Shown: positions 13,987 through 19,488 of the stretch, piece by piece | How the letters are laid out: the number at the start of each line of letters is the position of its first letter | Numbering within the stretch: position 1 is the stretch's first letter | NCBI GenBank assembly: GCA_964626205.1 | Contig: CAZVED010000016.1 | Span: forward strand, 1-19,488 | DNA: 19,488 nucleotides | Direction: 5' to 3' | Origin: CAZVED01 sp964626205 | GTDB lineage: Bacteria > Patescibacteriota > Patescibacteriia > SG8-24 | The notes under the pieces: generated by a model | What the model saw: only the letters and a program-made list of their open reading frames with translations | What the model was told of the DNA's origin: nothing | The model's database searches: none | Translations under genes and position numbers: made by a program

Positions 13987-15666
13987 TCACCCGGGAAACT
14001 CGAGTTGATCCATGACCCGCGGCACGATGACCGCGTACGCTCCGACGATGGCGATCGTCATGATGAGCACTCCAAAGAACGGCATGGAGCCGACCGTGCC
14101 TTTGGCACTATATGCCAGTACGAACGCATGCATGTACCGGGCAAGGATCCAGACATAGACAAGGCACATGGCGGTCGCGGCGAGACCGGACGGCGACGTC
14201 GCCAGCGCATCGGGGTCCGTTCCGTCGGGACGCGGATGCATGGATCCTTGTCCGAGCGTCACCGCAACGACCGTCACTGCCGTACAACATAGCGCGAAGA
14301 CGAAGAAGGCCGCGACAGGAAACGGAAGCGAGAACGCAGCAACGGTAAGCAGCGATGTCAGGAGTGCGAACGCGAGCGCGACAGCGGTCCAAAAGAACGA
14401 TTTCCAGGAATGGAACTCGTGATTGTGTACCGGGCTGTTCCAGAGAAGCCATGCCACCTTTCCTTCCGCCGACGGGCTCGGGAAGACGAACCGCATGCCA
14501 AGCGTGACGGCAAAATACCCGATGACAAAGAACGCGCCGGAGACGATGAGCGCCTGCGACGCCGCATCGGAGCCGACGACCGTCGCGACGGCGCGGATGA
14601 CGAGCACGTACGTCACCATGATGAGCAGCATGGCTCCGCCGCGGGCAAGCTCTCCCGGATCGCGAAGCAGGACGAGAAGATCCTTCTCGAACAGGAAGCT
14701 ATGCCCCCAACGCATGACATGCGGAAAAGATCGGTGCCTCGCGCGCGGTTCCACGTCATCCGGACGCGCGACAAACGTCGACTCGCGATACCGTTGCAGC
14801 AGCGATGCGTACCGCATCCGCACGAGAACGTCGAGCGCAAGCACCGCGGCGGCAAATGACACGGCAGCGGCAAGCGCCGCGATGATGACCGTCGCTTCCG
14901 ACGTGGCACCCGGCAACGCGGCGGCGAGCATCTCGGCGAACGGATGGCTCGGCGCGAACGCGAACAGGTCACGCAAGGCTTCGAAGCGCGCTGTCGCTGC
15001 GGATGCATCCGGAACATCGAACATCTCGCTTCGAAAAGGAGCTGCCAATGTGCGAGCGACGGCAGCGACCGCGCCGAGCGCTACCGCGCACCAGGCGAGC
15101 AGTATCACCGGTTTCGGCACATGCCGCGATACGACTGCAACGAAGAACGAAAGCACGCCGCCACAAACGGCGATGAACGCCGGAAACACCGCGAGCACCA
15201 AAAGCCCTGCAGCGTAATACGACGGGCCGGATCGCGTCGCCATGCCCAGTGCCATGATGGCGGGCATGGCGAGGAGAAGCACTGGCCAGGACGCGACGAG
15301 GGCGGCAACCGTGAATCGGTACAAAAACACGTCGCGCGCTTCGATCGGGAACGGCGCCAGCCGGTCGGTCTCGCGCGACCGGAATAGCGTACGGACGGAG
15401 GTCGCCACAAAACTTGCGACACCGAGCGCGAAGACAAGCAGAAGCGACGATTCGACGAGATACTTCACGACAAGCGGTCCGGCGATGTCGTCGTTCAGGA
15501 GGTGCAGAAAGGCCTGCCAGAATCCCAAACATGCCATGGTGATGACCGTGGCGAGAAGCAATACGCCCACAGTCGCCACGGATTGTTGCGCCCAGCCGGA
15601 TTGACGTGCGGCGGCATACGCATGCCGGACGGCGTTCGCAATGAGGATACCGCGTATGCTGCGCAT
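13987..15666 (-). CDS. ABC-2-type exporter permease (putative ABC exporter family)
   Basis: A 559-residue polytopic membrane subunit. About ten to twelve hydrophobic segments are visible in two similar-sized halves, separated by a charged cytoplasmic stretch (RMRYASLLQRYRESTFVARPDDVEPRARHR and FLFEKDLLVLLRDPGEL). An early SRETDRLAPFPIEARDVFLYR loop and the KDLLVLLRDP motif are typical of large ABC exporter permeases that pair with a single ATPase. The ATG at 15666 comes 1 nt after the ATPase stop (TGACATG); an in-frame TTG at 15675 would give an 8-bp overlap and is less likely. The tight junction shows the two subunits are translated together. The substrate is not identifiable. Confidence 0.88.
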   Translation of the reverse strand: MRSIRGILIANAVRHAYAAARQSGWAQQSVATVGVLLLATVITMACLGFWQAFLHLLNDDIAGPLVVKYLVESSLLLVFALGVASFVATSVRTLFRSRETDRLAPFPIEARDVFLYRFTVAALVASWPVLLLAMPAIMALGMATRSGPSYYAAGLLVLAVFPAFIAVCGGVLSFFVAVVSRHVPKPVILLAWCAVALGAVAAVARTLAAPFRSEMFDVPDASAATARFEALRDLFAFAPSHPFAEMLAAALPGATSEATVIIAALAAAVSFAAAVLALDVLVRMRYASLLQRYRESTFVARPDDVEPRARHRSFPHVMRWGHSFLFEKDLLVLLRDPGELARGGAMLLIMVTYVLVIRAVATVVGSDAASQALIVSGAFFVIGYFAVTLGMRFVFPSPSAEGKVAWLLWNSPVHNHEFHSWKSFFWTAVALAFALLTSLLTVAAFSLPFPVAAFFVFALCCTAVTVVAVTLGQGSMHPRPDGTDPDALATSPSGLAATAMCLVYVWILARYMHAFVLAYSAKGTVGSMPFFGVLIMTIAIVGAYAVIVPRVMDQLEFPG

Positions 15667-15667
15667 G

Positions 15668-16396
15668 TCAGACAAGCTTCAAAAACGCGTCCTCCAGGTC
15701 TCCGCGCGCGATTCCTGCTGCCGCGCGTAATTCATCACGAGTCCCCGTTCCGACAAGCTTTCCGTCGCGAAGGATGCCGAACCGCGTGCAGATTTCCTCT
15801 GCGGTCGCCAGCGCATGCGTCGAAATGACGATTGCACCGCCATCTGCGGCATGCTCACGAAATATCTCCAAGGTGGTACGCATGCTCTCCGGATCAAGGC
15901 CGACCATCGGTTCGTCCACGAGCAGCAATGCCGGCTGGTGCAGCAACCCCGCGATAAGCGAGATTTTCTGTCGCGTCCCGCGCGAATACCGTCCGAACAT
16001 GCCGTTCGCGTGTCGCTCGATACCGTACCGCTCCAAGAACATACCGATGCGCGCGTCGCGATCGCGACGATCCATGCCGTATAACTCGCCGACGAACTCC
16101 AGGAACTCGCGCCCGGTCAGTCGGTCGTATGCAGCCGGTTCATCCGGAACGTAGCCGAGGTGCCACTTCGCCTTCGTCGGATCCTTCATGATGTCGAAGC
16201 CGGCCACGCGGACCGTTCCTTTCGTCGGCCGATACAGTCCGCAAATCGTCCTGAGCGTCGTCGTTTTGCCGGAACCGTTCGGACCGATGAGTCCGAAGAT
16301 CTCACCGGGCTGCACGACAAGGTCGACATGACTCACGGCGACGGTCTCGCCGAACGTTTTCGTGAGGGAGCGAAGCTCAAGGGTTGGGACGACCAT
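15668..16396 (-). CDS. ABC-2-type exporter ATPase
   Basis: A 242-residue nucleotide-binding subunit: Walker A GPNGSGKTT (38-46), signature YSRGT followed by RQK (137-144, the relaxed form common in ABC-2 exporters), Walker B LLLVDEP with MVGLDP (157-169) and H-loop H194 in ISTH. The GLYRPTKGTVRVAGFDI stretch is also typical of drug/lipid/polysaccharide-export ATPases. It heads the operon with the permease immediately downstream. A TATGAT -10 element lies 8 nt before the ATG and no Shine-Dalgarno is present, so a leaderless mRNA is likely. Confidence 0.95.
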   Translation of the reverse strand: MVVPTLELRSLTKTFGETVAVSHVDLVVQPGEIFGLIGPNGSGKTTTLRTICGLYRPTKGTVRVAGFDIMKDPTKAKWHLGYVPDEPAAYDRLTGREFLEFVGELYGMDRRDRDARIGMFLERYGIERHANGMFGRYSRGTRQKISLIAGLLHQPALLLVDEPMVGLDPESMRTTLEIFREHAADGGAIVISTHALATAEEICTRFGILRDGKLVGTGTRDELRAAAGIARGDLEDAFLKLV

Positions 16397-16404
16397 AAGA
16401 AGTC

Positions 16405-16410
16405 ATCATA
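16405..16410 (-). promoter_or_regulatory. -10 element for leaderless ABC exporter mRNA
   Basis: TATGAT on the minus strand, 8 nt upstream of ATG 16396. The -35 position (16428-16433) reads AGGACG, a poor match, so the site may need an activator or rely on the good -10. Spacing to the ATG equals that of the dihydrouridine synthase gene. Confidence 0.55.
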
Positions 16411-16455
16411 GCACGTTTTTATGAGGTCGTCCTGTGGAGAAAATTCCGCTGAGTC

Positions 16456-16484
16456 TTGACAAAAAACGCTATCGGCGGTATGTT
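16456..16484 (+). promoter_or_regulatory. Near-consensus promoter of His-rich gene
   Basis: TTGACA (16456-16461), a 17-nt spacer, and TATGTT (16479-16484). Transcription would begin near 16491, right at a GGAGG Shine-Dalgarno (16491-16495) that is 9 nt before ATG 16505, giving a leader of only about 14 nt. Confidence 0.8.
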
Positions 16485-16504
16485 CGAGGTGGAGGACCAA
16501 ACAT

Positions 16505-16954
16505 ATGGAGAATCGCTACAAGCTCGCCCTCGCGTTCTTGTATCTCCTGCAGCTGCTGATCGTTTTCAAGGAGTCGGTCACTGAGGCGTACAAGCATGCC
16601 GCCGAAGTGATCCACGGAAAGGCCGTCATGGCCTCAGTAGACGACGCGGCAGGAGACGGATGGCACCCGCTGTCCGTAGGACGCGAACCGTTCGCCTTGC
16701 ATCATGGCGCAGCAGCGCATGCGGCTTTCGTGCTGGGTCACGAGATCCACATGGACGAGCACCACGTCCTGCACCATCATAGCAAGCAGCAACCTGAAAC
16801 CGAGGATGAGGTGAAGCGCATGCGACGCCGTCGCTGGCGCGAAATCCTGCTCGCGAACCTCTTCCCTTCGTTCCGGAGATTCTCCGAACCAGCCCAGACC
16901 GCGGACACCCCGGCATTCATCCGGCTCCGTCCGACAAGCTTCCTTGCGGCGTAA
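16505..16954 (+). CDS. His-rich membrane-anchored protein of unknown function
   Basis: A 149-residue protein not recognised as a family member. One N-terminal hydrophobic helix (YKLALAFLYLLQLLIVF, 5-21) is followed by a soluble part. That part contains 10 histidines between residues 66 and 92 (HH at 66-67 and 86-87, HHH at 90-92, singles at 72, 79, 82), mixed with Asp and Glu. An arginine-rich helix follows (RMRRRRWREILLANLF, 105-120). Such a His/acid patch could bind divalent metal. The promoter is nearly consensus and the Shine-Dalgarno good, so the gene should be well expressed. It is divergent from an ABC exporter operon, sharing a 108-bp control region, which suggests but does not show a functional link. 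No signal-peptidase site is clear, so an N-terminal anchor is assumed. Confidence 0.75.
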   Translation: MENRYKLALAFLYLLQLLIVFKESVTEAYKHAAEVIHGKAVMASVDDAAGDGWHPLSVGREPFALHHGAAAHAAFVLGHEIHMDEHHVLHHHSKQQPETEDEVKRMRRRRWREILLANLFPSFRRFSEPAQTADTPAFIRLRPTSFLAA

Positions 16955-16977
16955 GACGCAAAAACATACCCGAACAC

Positions 16978-17016
16978 AAAAAACACCCCGCTCGACCACA
17001 TGGTCGGCGGGGTGTT
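16978..17016 (-). terminator. Terminator of the 17032-18087 gene
   Basis: Long hairpin: AACACCCCGC (16982-16991) pairs with GCGGGGTGTT (17007-17016), extended inward by CGACCA/TGGTCG. Read on the minus strand it runs into TTTTTT, so it ends the minus-strand gene. The plus-strand His-rich gene ends on the other side and may share the hairpin, but has no T tract. Confidence 0.85.
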
Positions 17017-17031
17017 ACGTAGGAATGGCCG

Positions 17032-18087
17032 CTATGCGGCCCTGCTGCGGCTCCCGACCGGAGAACCGGTACGCTGGACATCTCGTCGCCAATCGAACTT
17101 GGCGTCGGTGAACGAGCGCTGGTACTCGTCCTCGGCACTATTGCCGGGGTCAAGCACCTCCATGAGCACGGCTTCGAAGGACATCAGCATCGCCTCGGCG
17201 GACGACACCTCTTCGAGGATCCGCGCTTCTGGCTGCGAACGGTATCGCAGGAACCGCGCCGCATCATCGAGGTGCATTTTCGTCCGATGCAGGCCGGATT
17301 CAGAGACGAGACTACCTCTTTCCGTGACGACCGCGTTCCATGCCTCTTCGAGGCACTCGCCGCGCAAGACACGGAACGTGGCAATGCGACCAAGTGCCGC
17401 TCGCGCCTGGCGAACGACCTCGAGACGCAGCAATGCCGCCTCGATGCGGTAGCGAAGAAGGCCGTTCTGCCACTTCCGCGCCACACCGAGCTCCGTCACC
17501 ACGACGCTGATCGTCCCCACATGGGACACCATCAGCGCGAATGTCGCAAACGGATGCTTGAGTGCACGGTCCTCCGTGAGGTTCCACGCCATGCGCCGCT
17601 GGAGACCGGAGACGAGCGACAGTTCCTCGTCCCCATCCTTCACCGAGCACGACAGACGGATGTTCTTCTCCACCTTGTCGCGGAAACACATGAGTCGCGG
17701 CCCTGTCGTACAGATACCACGAATGACATCGTCCACGACCTTGAGCAGGGCATTGTCACCCTTCCCGATAGCAGCGTCCGCAGCCGCGATGTTCTGCCGG
17801 GCCGTTGGACTCGGTAGCCGTTTTGCCGCCCGCGCTTCGTCGAGCGAACGCTGTGCTAGACGCAGGTTGTTGAAGATGCCGCGCACCAGCGCCTCTCGCG
17901 TGGACGACGCCCAGCGCGGCAACGCAGCCAGCTCGACAGCGCGACGCGCCTTGTGCAGACGGTCGACCTGCTGCTGCAGCTCGTCCGTGACGCCCACGAC
18001 GTGCTTGCGCGCGTCGTAAGCTTTGTATGCCACCACGCACGCGATCACGACAGTGATTGCCGCAAGAATGCAGATGAAAATGAGCAT
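17032..18087 (-). CDS. N-anchored helical membrane protein, unknown function
   Basis: A 351-residue protein with an N-terminal membrane helix (LIFICILAAITVVIACVVAY, 2-21) and a long, mostly alpha-helical soluble part rich in Arg, Ala, Leu and Glu. The first section (LQQQVDRLHKARRAVELA, 37-54) looks like a coiled coil. I considered LemA, which has similar topology, but its core sequence is not seen. The ATG at 18087 was chosen because GGAGG (18093-18097) lies 5 nt before it and a near-consensus promoter lies upstream. The reading frame stays open further to 18435 inside metK, which has no start signal. Expression looks strong and independent of metK. Function cannot be stated. Confidence 0.85.
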   Translation of the reverse strand: MLIFICILAAITVVIACVVAYKAYDARKHVVGVTDELQQQVDRLHKARRAVELAALPRWASSTREALVRGIFNNLRLAQRSLDEARAAKRLPSPTARQNIAAADAAIGKGDNALLKVVDDVIRGICTTGPRLMCFRDKVEKNIRLSCSVKDGDEELSLVSGLQRRMAWNLTEDRALKHPFATFALMVSHVGTISVVVTELGVARKWQNGLLRYRIEAALLRLEVVRQARAALGRIATFRVLRGECLEEAWNAVVTERGSLVSESGLHRTKMHLDDAARFLRYRSQPEARILEEVSSAEAMLMSFEAVLMEVLDPGNSAEDEYQRSFTDAKFDWRRDVQRTGSPVGSRSRAA

Positions 18088-18123
18088 GAAAACCTCCACG
18101 CCGCGCACAATGCACGACCGTGG

Positions 18124-18152
18124 AATATAGCATAAAAATGTCCGTTTGTCAA
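18124..18152 (-). promoter_or_regulatory. Near-consensus sigma70 promoter
   Basis: Minus strand: TTGACA (18152-18147), 17-nt spacer, TATATT (18129-18124). Transcription would start near 18117, leaving a leader of about 30 nt with GGAGG before ATG 18087. The TGA stop of the 34-residue mini-gene (18151-18149) lies within the -35. Confidence 0.88.
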
Positions 18153-18253
18153 TGATGGCGTGACATATTCTTTTTCTTCTTTTTTCGCTTTTTCCGGCGC
18201 AGTCGCCACAGGTTGAGAAGATAGACGATGAGCGTTCCGATACTCCCTCGCAT
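18149..18253 (-). CDS. 34-residue mini-protein: short hydrophobic helix plus polybasic tail
   Basis: A small reading frame below usual length cut-offs. AAAGGAG lies 6 nt before the ATG, a strong Shine-Dalgarno that no larger gene could use. The product begins MRGSIGTLIVYLLNLW, a short hydrophobic or membrane-surface helix. An extremely basic segment follows (RLRRKKRKKKKKN, about residues 17-29), and the protein ends in SRHH. This resembles a small membrane protein whose cationic end stays in the cytoplasm near lipid or nucleic acid. It starts 21 nt after the metK stop, so it is probably transcribed with metK. Its stop codon lies in the -35 of the next gene. I do not recognise a family; a chance ORF is possible, but the Shine-Dalgarno and composition argue against it. 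Confidence 0.6.
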   Translation of the reverse strand: MRGSIGTLIVYLLNLWRLRRKKRKKKKKNMSRHH

Positions 18254-18274
18254 CTCTTGCTCCTTTCGCAGCTC

Positions 18275-19312
18275 TTATAACAAAGCGATGTGTTCCCAGG
18301 GGAATTCATCCCGCCCGAAATGCCCATACGCCGCGGTCGCGCGGTAAATGGGACGGCGCAGCGAAAGCCGCTCGATGATGGCACGGGGGCGGAAATCGAA
18401 ATGCTGCTTGAGGTACGGGGTAAGGCTCTTGCCATCGCCAGACTTCGCCGTGAGCATCACGGGTTCTTCCCTACCGATAGCATACGCAACCGTCACGAGA
18501 CAGTTCTTCGCGATACCGTTCGCCACGATGTTCTTTGCCGCGAACCGTGCCATGTACGCTCCGGACCGATCCACCTTCGTCGGATCCTTGCCGGAGAACG
18601 CACCGCCACCATGCGGAATGAGTCCGCCGTAGGTATCGACCATGATCTTACGGCCTGTCAGGCCCGTATCCGCGGAAAACCCGCCGAGAACGAACGTTCC
18701 CGTCGGATTCACGTGAATCTCAACGTCTTTCACGCCACCCACGATCGGCGCGATAAGACGCTTCACGAGCCGCTTGCGGATATCCGCCTGCGGGATAGCA
18801 GCATCATGCTGCGTCGAGACGACGACGGTAACCGCGCGGTCGCCGGCCATGGTGACCTGCGTCTTGCCGTCCGGACGCAACCACGAAAACTCCGGGTCCG
18901 TCTTGCGGAGGTCCGCGAGTCCCCACGCGAGCTTGTGCGCCTGCACGACGCACTGCGGAAGATACTCCTTGGTTTCCGTCGTGGCATAGCCGTACATGAT
19001 GCCTTGATCCCCCGCCCCACCGACATCGACACCCTGCGCGATGTCGCGCGACTGCTCCTCGATGTTCGTGAACACGTCGATGTCGTCCGTGTACCCAACC
19101 TCGCGATACACCTGCTGTGCGATCTGCACCGGGTCCACATCGGCCGTGGAACTCACCTCGCCGCCGATCATCACCGCTCCATGCGACCCGAAGACCTCCA
19201 CGGCGACGCGGCTCGCAGGATCCTTGGCAAGATAGGCGTCCAAAATAGCGTCCGCAATCTGGTCGCAGACCTTGTCTGGATGGCCTTCAGTGACGGATTC
19301 GACGGTCTTCAT
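18275..19312 (-). CDS. metK: S-adenosylmethionine synthetase (short form)
   Basis: A 345-residue cytoplasmic enzyme that makes S-adenosylmethionine from methionine and ATP with loss of phosphate and pyrophosphate. Family hallmarks are ESVTEGHPDK (5-14), GGEV (50-53), the hexapeptide GAGDQG (99-104), STQHD (166-170), the loop GGGAFSGKDPTKVDRS (235-250), and the C-terminal TAAYGHFGR (326-334) plus FPWE. Catalytic-site residues H11, D13 and K241 are present. It is some 40-50 residues shorter than typical bacterial MetK (about 384), and the internal segments appear compact rather than truncated, since both ends are intact. The ATG at 19312 is set by homology, although the frame extends to 19360. 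No SAM riboswitch is seen upstream. A TATTTT lies 6 nt before the ATG. Confidence 0.95.
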   Translation of the reverse strand: MKTVESVTEGHPDKVCDQIADAILDAYLAKDPASRVAVEVFGSHGAVMIGGEVSSTADVDPVQIAQQVYREVGYTDDIDVFTNIEEQSRDIAQGVDVGGAGDQGIMYGYATTETKEYLPQCVVQAHKLAWGLADLRKTDPEFSWLRPDGKTQVTMAGDRAVTVVVSTQHDAAIPQADIRKRLVKRLIAPIVGGVKDVEIHVNPTGTFVLGGFSADTGLTGRKIMVDTYGGLIPHGGGAFSGKDPTKVDRSGAYMARFAAKNIVANGIAKNCLVTVAYAIGREEPVMLTAKSGDGKSLTPYLKQHFDFRPRAIIERLSLRRPIYRATAAYGHFGRDEFPWEHIALL

Positions 19313-19318
19313 AAGGCG

Positions 19319-19324
19319 AAAATA
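19319..19324 (-). promoter_or_regulatory. Possible -10 element of metK
   Basis: TATTTT on the minus strand ends 6 nt before ATG 19312, similar to the leaderless genes elsewhere in the window. No TTGACA-like -35 lies 17 nt upstream. A second option, TTGCGG with a 17-nt spacer and TAAGGT, lies just upstream. Neither is decisive, and no Shine-Dalgarno is seen. Confidence 0.3.
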
Positions 19325-19433
19325 CCGGCCTACCTTAGCGCAGGAGGGCGGTACCCGCAACCCTTTCCTTTAAGGAGCAGACCTTATCCCCACAACACGG
19401 AAAACCCCGGCTTTCCTGACCTCTCAAAAAACA

Positions 19434-19461
19434 TTGACGGTACTTCCCCTGCTGTTACCAT
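19434..19461 (+). promoter_or_regulatory. Promoter directed out of the window
   Basis: TTGACG (19434-19439), 16-nt spacer, TACCAT (19456-19461). A transcript would begin near 19468 and run past the right edge. An ATG occurs at 19466 but no reading frame of useful length remains to judge it. The rest of 19313-19433 shows no gene or structured RNA I can support. Confidence 0.5.
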
Positions 19462-19488
19462 AGCAATGCTTCGGTGCTTCTTCCTTTG

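Noticed and set aside
13987..15675. TTG start for the ABC-2 permease at 15675
   Set aside because: ATG at 15666 lies 1 nt past the ATPase stop and is the usual start in such gene pairs.
17032..18087. LemA family assignment
   Set aside because: Topology is similar, but the conserved N-terminal LemA core sequence is not present.
17032..18435. A longer start for the 17032-18087 gene at 18435
   Set aside because: The extension overlaps metK and has no ribosome binding site, while the ATG at 18087 has GGAGG and a near-consensus promoter ahead of it.
19313..19433. A SAM riboswitch upstream of metK
   Set aside because: No recognisable SAM-riboswitch core, and the inferred promoter leaves little or no leader; only a short palindrome was seen.

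Overview
The window reads as an ordinary stretch of bacterial chromosome with about 60% G+C and genes packed on both strands. I infer a high-GC member of the Patescibacteria (candidate phyla radiation, Parcubacteria-like). The grounds are a short MetK (345 residues), a TM0106-type nuclease, an AI-2E exporter, a pilin-like protein with DxDxDG repeats, tandem MacB-like permeases, no visible outer-membrane component, and several promoters placed so close to the start codon that the mRNA should be leaderless. I cannot test this placement here.

Layout. Positions 1-6473 (minus strand) look like one long operon: membrane fusion protein, ABC ATPase, two MacB-like permeases, TM0106 nuclease, then the 5' part of glucose-6-phosphate isomerase running off the left edge. 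ATGA overlaps join ATPase to permease A, and permease B to the nuclease. A 100-N assembly gap (3027-3126) falls between the two permease genes, so the apparent single 749-residue reading frame there is an artefact. Positions 6474-6597 hold two divergent sigma70-type promoters. Positions 6598-12266 (plus strand) hold a tRNA-dihydrouridine synthase, a pilin-like calcium-repeat protein, a membrane protein with a 21-cysteine tail, a CYTH-domain protein, and an 866-residue secreted/transmembrane protein with a TPM-like exterior. Most of these are separated by rho-independent terminators and so form short units.

Positions 12327-16396 (minus strand) hold an AI-2E family transporter and, upstream and probably separate from it, an ABC-2-type exporter operon (ATPase, permease, small protein with an HxxxCxxC motif). 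Divergent from the exporter is a His-rich membrane protein (16505-16954) with a near-consensus promoter. Positions 17032-19312 (minus strand) hold a membrane-anchored helical protein of unknown function with its own near-consensus promoter, a 34-residue polybasic mini-protein with a good Shine-Dalgarno, and metK. A promoter pointing out of the right edge starts a transcript outside the window.

Two translation modes seem to coexist. Some genes have strong Shine-Dalgarno sequences (AI-2E, the HxxxCxxC protein, the 17032-18087 gene, the mini-protein). Others have a -10 element 7-10 nt before the ATG and no Shine-Dalgarno (dihydrouridine synthase, pilin-like protein, Cys-rich protein, ABC ATPase, perhaps pgi and metK). 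No tRNA, rRNA, CRISPR array, insertion sequence or phage gene was seen, and no stretch above 300 bases lacks a gene. I did not find a clearly new multi-gene system. The best leads are the Cys-rich membrane protein, the TPM-like giant, the mini-protein after metK, and the His-rich protein divergent from an ABC exporter.
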